Part shown: piece by piece, positions 56,050-64,000 of the stretch | Position numbering within the stretch: position 1 is the stretch's first letter | How the letters are laid out: every line of letters begins with the position of its first letter | Program-made: the position numbers and the translations under genes | Origin: Phragmites australis | Lineage: Eukaryota; Streptophyta; Magnoliopsida; Poales; Poaceae | Assembly: GCF_958298935.1 (NCBI RefSeq) | Contig: NC_084942.1 | Coordinates: forward strand, 16,623,501 to 16,687,500 | Length of the DNA stretch: 64,000 nucleotides | Direction of reading: 5' to 3' | The notes under the pieces: generated by a model | What the model was told of the DNA's origin: nothing | The model's input: only the letters and a program-made list of their open reading frames with translations | Database searches by the model: none

Positions 56050-57640
56050 TCAAAGTGCCGTAGTGTTAGGCAAGTTTGCTCGATCGCCAAGACCTCAGGA
56101 GGTTCGGCCTTGCACTTGCTCTTCTTGTCCTTTCGGCTGACCCCTTTGGAAGAGGCGGGCCGAACGGAAGTAGGTCACGCCCTGGAGTCGATCTACTTCT
56201 CTTAGGCCTCGGTGGCCTACGCGCACTTGTTTGCGAGCTCGAAGAGCTTGGTTGTGCTTCAGATTACCCAGGTGGCCAGCTTTTCGATCATTTTCTAGTC
56301 TTTGAGACCCCACTTGAACGCTATGATCATAGACTCTCCCGTTATCCTTGGAATGGTGTTTCGGCGTTCGGTGAAACGCCGTATGAAGTCTCGCAGTGAC
56401 TCTCCTTGTCACTTTCAGACTTGATATAGGTCATCCTCGACCCCTAGTTGGGCGTAGGTCCCCTGAAAGTTGGTGACAAACTGGTCGCATAGGTCCTCCT
56501 AGGAGTGAAGGTGATAGTGAAGTAGTTGGCCATGACCTTCCATGGCCTCTCGCAGCTTGCACCATGGTGGTGTATATTTGCAGGAACTCCTTCAGGTTGG
56601 TCAAGTCATCATACTTCTCGGCTAGGAATGGCCGGAACTTATTCAGCCAGCACATCTCCCGTAACAAAGTAGATAGGGCATTGCACTTTGTTCCGTTACC
56701 ACTCGTTTTTGGGCGGCAACAAGGGCCTTGGGGGAGAGACGACAGTCTCGGGGTCCCAACGACAGGGTGGAGCCGTCCAATGCCTCCCTGCAGGGGGAAG
56801 GCGTGTGGTAGGTTGGCTTGCCCCCTTCCTGCTCCCACTAGCCTGGTCCTCCTACTCTCTAGTGGCCACCTGGCTTTGGATCATGCCATGGAGGTCACGT
56901 TGGCACAGAGAGTCGCGCATGTCGAAGGATTGGCTATCCCGACGTGGTGGTGGTCCATGAGTATCCCCTCTAGTTGAGGGAGCACAGGACATATTCCACC
57001 GTGGTCCCTATCGTGATCCTTGGCAACCGCGACCCTCACCGGCCTCTGCGATGGGCGCGGTGCATGTTTATGCGGTCTGATGTTGAGCGATCTCGACCAG
57101 GAGGGTGAGATCACGCAGTGACGGTGCCATAGGCTAGCCCTCTGGTATAAGTATTGATGGGTGGCTAAGGAGCATTCGTAGAGTCTATAGGTTCTGCGCT
57201 GGCATCATGGTCGCATAGTCGAGAAACTGGGTGCGAAGTAGCGATAAGTCACGAGGGGGGAGACCTCGTCGCTTATGCGGTGCGATGGCCTAGGTGATGA
57301 CCCACCGTAGAGTGTGCCCTGTGCAGGGGCTCCTCAAGATGGCGACGGGGATGCCGGGGTTGTCTCAAAGAACCTTCCTGTCCGACGCCGGATTGGTTTT
57401 CCTCTGGGTGTATAGCCGGGGGTTCGCCACCGGCACTTGGGACGTGAGGGCCTCCAGCGCCCCCTGCTACATTGTCCGCCATGCAGACTACACGTTGGGT
57501 TTTGGAGATCCGGGACTCCGTCTCGATGTCCCATGCCTAAAGCACACCGGGTTCATCCAGGTGGTACCATATGACGAATACCTCACAGCGACCGGGGCCC
57601 TCAGAATGAGACTCAGCGGTTGCCGTGGATTTGGCCATGT
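56050..57640 (-). pseudogene. Gag region of the Tat-type element
   Basis: Minus-strand pieces in three frames include FRPFLAEKYDDLTNLKEF, LQIYTTMVQAA, a VEDDLYQV segment near 56415, RRFTERRNTIP-like text, ATWVI and LFELANKCA. These belong to the retrotransposon gag domain in its usual order. The N-terminal part (about 56880-57640) is low-complexity Arg/His/Gly-rich sequence with no clear motif. The plus-strand ORFs across this stretch, including 56564-56977 and 57294-57644, run opposite to it. Confidence 0.65.
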
Positions 57641-57805
57641 GTAACCTGATCAAGATTTTTCAAACTTGATGAAATGAGGAAAACACGCCTCCCTACCTGG
57701 CCTACCAAATATCGAGGGTTAGTCCCTGACAATGATTTTGGAGTACGCTGGACAGCGGGTGAGTGAACGGCATTTCAGAAATTGATGTGTGTGCGTATGA
57801 TGGAT

Positions 57806-59860
57806 TTAGGGACACAGGGAGTAATACAGTTTTAGGCCTCCCAGAGGATAAAAACATGCGTTTCCCAAATTAGACCTAGCATGAAACTTTTGTTTTCTTT
57901 GCTGTTTCGGTAGGCTAAAACAAAAATCTACTAGATGGTCATCTCTACTACAATGAGTGCAAGTGAAGATGATGTTTATATTTACGAGAAGAAGCAACAT
58001 TTGTATTCATTATAGAAGATAAAAATAATTTAAAGACAACCTTTTTAGGTTCACCAAGCATTTCAAATTTGCCACTACCAAGGGCTCTAACAACATTAGG
58101 TGCACTTGCCTTAGAATCAGCATAAGGATCAAAACCTAAACCTTCTTTCTATGTTCTTACCTTAGATGAATCTAAAATCAAGTTTAGATATTTCCTTCCC
58201 TTAGAAAAACATTTTAAAGTTGGGCACTTGTCACAAGCAATATTCATGAATTTGTTTAGAAAGAGTTGGGCACTTGTCACAAGCAATATTCATGAATTTC
58301 TTATGATTACGACAATTAGAGCATGAAAGAAACTCATAAGTATCCATGACATTAGCTATTTGAAAAACTTTAGCATTAGCATCATGCAACATTAATTCAA
58401 TAATTGAGTAATTAGAACAAGAAGATGAATCAAACAACTGAGAAGTTGAACAACTAGTATCTTTAGTTTGTTTGCTATTCAACACAAGTTTCTCATTCTT
58501 CTTAATTTCATCTTTAAGTTTCTTAACAGTTGAAATATGAAGATCCCTAAGAGAACTAAGCTCAAAATAAATTAAATTACATGATTTGCAAGCATTATCA
58601 TCAGGAATCAAAGCTTTAAGTCTTGCAATATTAGATTTAAGAGATTCAATCAAAGCATCATATTTCTTAATTTTCTTGTTATGTTTCTCTAAGAGTGGAC
58701 CAATACAAACAACAACATTAGATAAATCATCATAAGTAGGTAGTACCATGCTACTGTCACTATCAAATTCATCCTCGGTGAAGCTTTCCTTGTTGCTTGC
58801 CATGAGACACAATCCCGTCAAATCATGTATTGTTTTACCCTTGGATGTTGTGTCATGTTTATTGCTCTTCAAGTTAGTATCATGCTCAAATTGACTGGCT
58901 CAAGTGCCAAAAGAACTCAATGCACAACCTTCCAATTTAGAAAGCTCTTTTTCTTCTTCTTGTCATTGAAAGGATGCTTCATTTTCTCCTTCTCATCACT
59001 TGATGCTATACCTGCATGCTTAGGACAATTGGGATGAATATGGTTAAGCTCACCACACTTATAGCATATTTTAGGACCTTCACTTCTTCTCTTCCTCATT
59101 CTCATTCTGCAAAGCTTTATTAATATGAGTAGAGGGTAGCGCTAAATCTCCATCATAAATTTCCTCAAGTCGATCATCAGTTAGTGAAGACAAAAATGAT
59201 AAAACAAAGCTTGATGAAGAAGACTCAAAATCAGACATGTTACGTTGAGAAATCAAAGCAATTGATTTATTAGGATTCTTTCTAGCAAAAAACATCTAAA
59301 TCATGAGTTTTCAATTTAGAATAAAGAACATCTATAAGTTTACTCACGATAGTAGATTATATAATAGATGTAACTTTCATCTCCCATACCGACATGTCCA
59401 GATCTCCAAGTAATTCTTGTGCATTTTTAGCATCCGTATATGTAACATTAACAGCATATAAATTGCTAAGAATTTTATTAAAGTGAGCAAAGAAATCATC
59501 AAGAGACTCACCATGCTTCATCTCAAATTTCATATAATCTTTCTTGTATGAATCTTGGTGTACCTCTTTTATAATAGATAAATCCTATGGTAATCACAAA
59601 GTGCTTTCCATACCTCGTACAATGACTTGAGATGTATAACTTGGTCAAAATCACTCCTTCACAAACCTTAGATGATCAGGTTTCTCACCTTGTTGTTTGT
59701 CTCAACGGTTACCATTTTTTGTGTCGTCATTGCATTATTCTCTGGAACCTCAAAAGGTTTGAAGATCTTCTCCCAAATTGTAAAGTCTTATGCTTGAATG
59801 TAAGTCTCTATCTTCGCCATCCAGAACTGAAAATCAACACTATTAAAAGAGGGTGAACCA
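57806..59860 (-). pseudogene. Ty1/copia-type gag, decayed
   Basis: In gene order on the minus strand: MAKIETYIQA and FTIWEKIFKPFEVPE near 59700-59820; VIHLKSLYEVWKALCDY; MKHGESLDDFFAHFNKILSN and AQELLGDLDMSVWEMKV (59400-59520); SLTDDRLEEIYDGDLALPS; a CCHC knuckle CYKCGELNHIHPNC at about 59040; a coiled-coil-rich frame of 213 residues at 58231-58872; GFDPYADSKA and VVRALGSGKFEML near 58080; and a second knuckle CTHCSRDDHLVDFC near 57930. Two knuckles flanking a coiled-coil fit the long gag of some grass copia elements. Stops and shifts occur at several points. No copia pol was found; the Tat-type element lies where it would follow. Confidence 0.75.
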
Positions 59861-60766
59861 CTTGTAAGATCGATTATGTGCAAAATATGAAATCAAAAGA
59901 GGGTGAACAATTATGGAACGAAATTCAAATTTTAATTCACCATAACAAAATATTCAATTTAATCTCGAAATCAGTTCATGACATACTGCTATTACATCAT
60001 TAAAGATGATGTACAGAAAGATCCAACAATCTGATTGCCCTCAAATTTTAACTATAGAAACTAGAAAATGATATGAAACCGTTTCAATAAGAATCAAGTC
60101 AATTCAAATATCTGGATCACAAGATATGAATCTTGCAAGCAGACTGTCATATATGGTGATAAAAGTAGATTAAACACGAAATTTGCGATTATATAAGAAT
60201 CATGAAAATTTAATCAACCAATTTTTTCAAAACTTACCTTAATGCTATAGGATGGTTTTGGATCGATCAAACCAATACAAATTGCGAACATCAAAAGATC
60301 CACAGAAAATCAACACCAAACACAAAAAACGAAAAGCACGAAGGTGGAACGGAATTACCAGCTCACCATATTACAAAAATTTGTCTTCATTGCATAGATA
60401 AGTTCACAAATATGCCTCTCAAAGAATCCCAAAAAGTTTCTCGAAACCCTACCCCCCCCCCCTCATCTATTGTTTGATCCCCTCTCCTGTTAACCTATCG
60501 ACAACGTCCTTTTATTGTCAATCTCCAAACAGTTTGAGTCCAATACCAAAAAAGCCTCCACCGACTGACTAGGCTGCATGAGCCCCACACGGCCCACCTC
60601 TATCGTACTCTTGGACCGCCGCTATGCTCCCACGCATGCTGGGCCAAACGTCCGCTACCACATCACCTCGGCCTAGGCTGCTTCCATGGTCGTGCACCCT
60701 AGCCTCCTGTGTGGGCCGAACTGGGCCGAGAGCACTGCTTGGGCTGGCAGTGCCTGTGCACACCTT
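59861..60766. other. Copia 5' flank and noncoding DNA
   Basis: 59875-60020 repeats 48900-49045. A C10 run lies at 60454. The GC-richer end (60550-60766) gives overlapping ORFs with no domain; related text flanks the MULE on its other side near 62440-62560 (GGGCTG, GCCGCA). Confidence 0.35.
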
Positions 60767-60776
60767 GAACTCCCTC

Positions 60777-62415
60777 GAGTTTTTTATTTTTATATTTTTT
60801 TCTATTAAAAATTTAAATAAATAGACTCCTCGCGGCAACATTTGCAAAAAAAATAGGCGCCTACCGCCCTCGGCCTAGGCTGTAGCCCTTTCAGAGGGCG
60901 GTAAGAATGTCCACGGTGGTAGGGGACCCCTTACCACCCTCTGAGAGGGCGGGTAGGGCGTAACTGCCCTCTGAGGGCGAGTAGGTGCTAACGTCCCTCC
61001 TAGGGGTGGGTACGCCCAGGTATGGTTTGTTTTTTTTATTTGACGTTTGTATTGTTCAATATTAAAAATAGTGCACATTCGTTCGGTGAAAAATATTTGA
61101 AATTGATATGTTGCAAATTTTGGATCAAAATGGTAAAAAAGTGGCCAATACAGCATAATGGAGTAGTGATATTTTGGAAAATATGGATCATTGTAAATTT
61201 GTCGATATTTTGGATTAGTTTACGTATTATTGGGAGGATGCAAAATCAAATTTCGTGAATAAATTATAGATGTGAAGCACTCGCAGCATATTACGCGACA
61301 ATGAGGTTACAAACAGCGACAAACATTACATGGGACATATGGTGGAAAACATTATATGGGATGCTAACCACGAAGACATGATGACAAAAAATGATGACAT
61401 GTACGGTACGCATAAAGACCTACCTAATAATGCGTCGTTAGTAATCATAACATGCCTTAGGGAGTGAAAACATGTCGGGTTATATTAGATGCTCTCTACT
61501 GAGTGCACCTAGGATATTTACCCTTTCGTGGGATATCGAGACCTGCCACCTTAACGCGACGAGCCCTCTCCCGCTTCCTTGCCCTCTCAGCTTCGCGGGC
61601 CTGAGTCGCGGTATGGTCCTGCATTGCCTTCCTCATGTACTCTTCTTCCTGCCGCTTCAGTCGTAGTTCCTCTTGCTGTTGCTTGTACTCCCGGTGTGCG
61701 TAAGCTTCCCTCATCCACCTCATGGCCATGTCGACCCGCCGCTTCTGGTCTTCATTTTGCTCAATATCGAGCTATTAAATGAAGTCACAGATAGGTGGAG
61801 GAGACTGGACAAATAAAATAAGATGAGAGGTTAGTAAAAAAGTGCGTGAAATCGGGAAAGATATGGGTGATCTTTGTTGCTATATCGGTGGGTACTCATA
61901 CGATCCATGTTGAAGCTTGTCGTATTGGTAGTTGATACACATGAAGAAGCGTATGCCATAGGTGTAGGAGATGTTTTGGGACTCGCGAAGCCTATAACGA
62001 TCGCCACAGAAGCACATCAGTGATTCGATCCCATAGGGGATGAAAATCCCTTAATGTTTCTTGGGTGGGCATGGTGGAGCTGAGAAGATATTGTAGTTGA
62101 GAGAAATGAGAAATGAGTGATGTATCCATACATAAAGGTGAGGTTATTTATGATGGCGAAGGGTAGGTGCATGGAGTCAGAGGGTGGTAAGAGCTGAGGG
62201 CATGAGGATTCCCCCTTCTCACCCTCTAAGAGGACGGTTAGCCCCAATCACCCTCTCAGAGGGTGGTAAGAGGTGACTCTACCATCGTGGCAATCTTTAC
62301 CTCTCTGTAAAAGTACTACAGCTTTTTCAGAGGACAATAGGTATCTATTTTTACAAATATTTTCATAAAAAATCTATTTATTTAAATTTTTAATAAAAAA
62401 GTATAAAAAAAACTC
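60777..62415. mobile_element. MULE with long inverted repeats and 10-bp target duplication
   Basis: GAACTCCCTC stands at 60767-60776 and again at 62416-62425. The element begins GAGTTTTTTATTTTTATA and ends TATAAAAAAAACTC. Terminal inverted repeats extend about 240 bp and share ATTAAAAATTTAAATAAATAGA and GC-rich CCCTCTGAGAGGGCGG-type blocks. A 9-11 bp duplication and long inverted repeats are the mark of Mutator-like elements. No transposase is inside; it carries a GRF zinc-finger/coiled-coil gene. Confidence 0.85.
61496..62030 (-). pseudogene. GRF zinc-finger/coiled-coil gene carried by the MULE
   Basis: On the minus strand, 61900-62030 reads GIESLMCFCGDRYRLRESQN and YGIRFFMC, a C-x-C-G...G-x-RFFMC zinc finger. 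After an intron-like stretch comes PPPICDFI, two stops near 61775, LDIEQNEDQKRR and a long charged helix (MREAYAHREYKQQQEELR, EEEYMRKAMQ, AREAERARKRERARR) ending at 61496. The arrangement matches GRF proteins at 2060-2523 and 40070-40428. It may be the MULE's own second gene or a captured host gene. Confidence 0.6.
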
Positions 62416-62425
62416 GAACTCCCTC

Positions 62426-62859
62426 AGCCACGCCTCACTGGGTCGTGCGCCAAGCCGCATTGGGCTGCGCGCTGTTGTCAGACTGGACCTGCTGACCCGC
62501 ATAGGCCGACTCCACTTGGACTGCAAGCGCCGCCATCAGGTCTGCCAAGTGCGCCAGTCCGCCAGCAGCAGTGCCAAGCCAGCACATTGCACCTCAGTGC
62601 CATGCAACACACGCAGTGAAAGCATCCAATTTCTAATTTCCTCTGTTCCATAGCACACAAGTACATGCCTATAGAACAAATCTTCCGCGCCATACGCCAC
62701 ATGACGTAATTCTTCATAGCACCATAGCGATGCGCATATCTTATATACCTCCCATGATGTAATTATCTTTATGTATATCGCTCTCCTAAGCAATGAGTGA
62801 TGTGCATCCTTGGTTCCAGCATCTTAGATAGCACTAACTTCTTAGATGATGTCGTCTGC
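62426..62859. other. Unassigned DNA
   Basis: No supported gene. Overlapping minus-strand ORFs at 62478-62793 have no domain. Confidence 0.3.
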
Positions 62860-63836
62860 TTCAATGTTGCAGAACCTGATCGTATTTTCCGAGCTAATGG
62901 TTGGCTTTTTCATGGTGCTAGCTTCTTGAGTGGTGGACTTCTTCTAGACGATGGCTGAGGAGGTGGACTTCTTCTAGGAGATGGCTAACGGGAGGGAGAT
63001 CTACGAGGTGACAGCGGCTTGAGGTGTTGTAGAGAGTATAGGTTCTCGGGAGCTGTCCCTGGTGGAAACATTATATAGGCCTTCTGCCACACGATGAATG
63101 CGTGCTCGTTCTCTCCTATAGTGTTGACCCCCTCCTCTGTGGGGTAGTCCACCTCAACATAATGGTACTGGTCAACTGCTTCGTCTACTTCGACCACGGT
63201 GTAGCCCTCTGGTATGGGACGTCCGTGCAAATATTCATGGGAGTCATGGGGATAAACCACGTCGAAAGCCACCTTGATGGTAATGTTTGTAGCACCAATG
63301 TGTAGTTCATACGGTATCCGTGCTGTGATGAGGTCCACGGGATAAGTAATGGGGTCAGCTTCCGGAACTCCCGTGGACACACAACTACTCCGACGACTAT
63401 CGGAGCTAGAGCGTGTAACATTAGGAGATACTATCGACCGTTCCTTTTCGCTCACAATGACTTCTCGTTCACGTATGAGGGATTGTTGTACCGCTTGTGC
63501 TATATTTTTGTCTGTATATTCCCTCTCATTTTGTAGCACTTGTTCAAACATTTCTATCATCTTAGCTTGTTTTGTCTCTCATTCTGTATCTCGTTCTGCT
63601 TGGGATCTCTTTCAACTCTTGTAACTATTAACATTGTCTGGGAATCTATATTTCCAACCCATCACCTTAACGCCTCGTGTGTGATCACCGTTCTCCTTGT
63701 TTTCTAGTGGCAAGGTGAGCTCATCCATATCCCTGTCTGGCTTGAAAGAGCTTTGTGCAGACTGCTCACGGGCTTCTGCAAGCTTTTTTTTGCAAGAGTT
63801 TGTGTCACTTCCTGGTACTTGGAGGTCGTAAAGCAT
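62860..63836 (-). pseudogene. CACTA ORF2-type protein with DUF8039-like region
   Basis: The frame at 63612-63836 reads SFKPDRDMDELTLPLENKE, HTRGVKVMGWKYRFPDN. The 191-residue frame at 62985-63560 starts MIEMFEQVLQNEREYTDKNI, then runs through VPEADPITYPVDLITARIPY and the DUF8039-like segment (GATNITIKVAFDVVYP, GRPIPEGYTVVEVDEAV, NEHAFIVWQKAYIMFPPG). A Ser/Pro/Arg repeat tail (SPRRSPSR) continues past a stop to about 62880. The segment order is the same as in 22826-25690, but no Ulp1 part was seen here. A frame change between the two ORFs near 63600 marks it as broken or spliced. Confidence 0.6.
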
Positions 63837-63887
63837 AAGCTTCCATTAGATGAATAAGAAGCACCCCTCCCAAGAAAGAAGCACGTC

Positions 63888-64000
63888 CACTACAACAAAT
63901 TTTAGCTTTTATGACAAAAAAAACCACGTGACGTAGTGCAAAAATGTCTCAAATAGTGAATTATTTATGATGACTCAGCGATTTCGTTAGAAATGCTTTG
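63888..64000 (+). mobile_element. Candidate CACTA left end, running off the window
   Basis: CACTACAACAAATTTTAGC starts at 63888 and is followed by ATGACA, a CACGTGACGTAGTG segment and further ATGAC-type text, as in a CACTA terminus. The other end is outside the window. Confidence 0.45.

Larger units (their letters stand above)
50690..57730 (-). mobile_element. Tat-lineage Ty3/gypsy retrotransposon, degenerate
   Basis: In minus orientation the order is gag, protease, reverse transcriptase, RNase H, a second RNase H, integrase, and then an ORF on the opposite strand. Two successive RNase H domains and an antisense ORF downstream of integrase are features described for the Tat lineage. Every coding part carries stops or shifts. 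I could not identify its LTRs; the limits given are where recognisable internal sequence stops. It appears inserted in a copia-type element. Confidence 0.75.

Noticed and set aside
56564..57644. Plus-strand ORFs of 90-137 codons
   Set aside because: They are antisense to gag; the Tat antisense ORF lies instead beyond integrase.

Overview
This window looks like a nuclear region of a grass (Poaceae, probably panicoid), dominated by transposable elements. The evidence is GC-rich 5' exons in AT-rich surroundings, long LTR-like repeats typical of grasses, CACTA, MULE, Tat-type gypsy and copia remnants, and a MIKC MADS-box gene whose best remembered match is rice OsMADS20. I see no bacterial features. 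Almost all TE coding sequence is broken by stops and frameshifts.

The only gene I can reconstruct intact is a seven-exon, minus-strand MADS-box gene at 45626-48216. Its exons total 618 bp and encode 205 residues, with the phase pattern usual for the family. A decayed duplicate lies on the same strand at 12290-28165. It keeps six of seven exons recognisably and the end of the other, but has stops in exons 1, 2, 4 and 7, frameshifts in exons 2, 3 and 5, and no start codon or TATA region. Its first intron has been enlarged to about 11 kb by insertions.

Layout. 1-1.5 kb: LTR-like repeat. 2.06-2.5 kb: decayed GRF zinc-finger gene. 3-6.65 kb: minus-strand MULE transposase pseudogene split by a solo LTR. 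6.2-10 kb: large imperfect palindrome joining two head-to-head MULE 5' ends. 10.5-12.1 kb: hairpin and repeat DNA. 12.3-28.2 kb: MADS pseudogene carrying a 1.1-kb CACTA, an 830-bp MULE-type MITE and a roughly 6.9-kb CACTA with an ORF2/Ulp1-like gene. 28.4-35.4 kb: mostly noncoding repeats and a 2.5-kb CACTA. 35.4-42.6 kb: an LTR, a SWIM plus plant-mobile-domain element, and a GRF gene cut by two CACTA elements. 43.4-45.0 kb: another CACTA. 45.6-48.3 kb: the intact MADS gene. 48.9-60 kb: copia gag and flanking AT-rich DNA, apparently interrupted by a minus-strand Tat-lineage gypsy element (gag, protease, RT, two RNase H domains, integrase and an antisense ORF). 60.8-62.4 kb: a MULE with a 10-bp target duplication carrying a GRF zinc-finger/coiled-coil gene. 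62.9-64 kb: another CACTA-type ORF2 and a candidate CACTA end.

The genes do not form a pathway. The biology visible here is one duplicated MADS-box regulator, one copy kept and one lost, inside a nest of TEs. Coordinates of decayed elements are approximate except where a target-site duplication fixes them.
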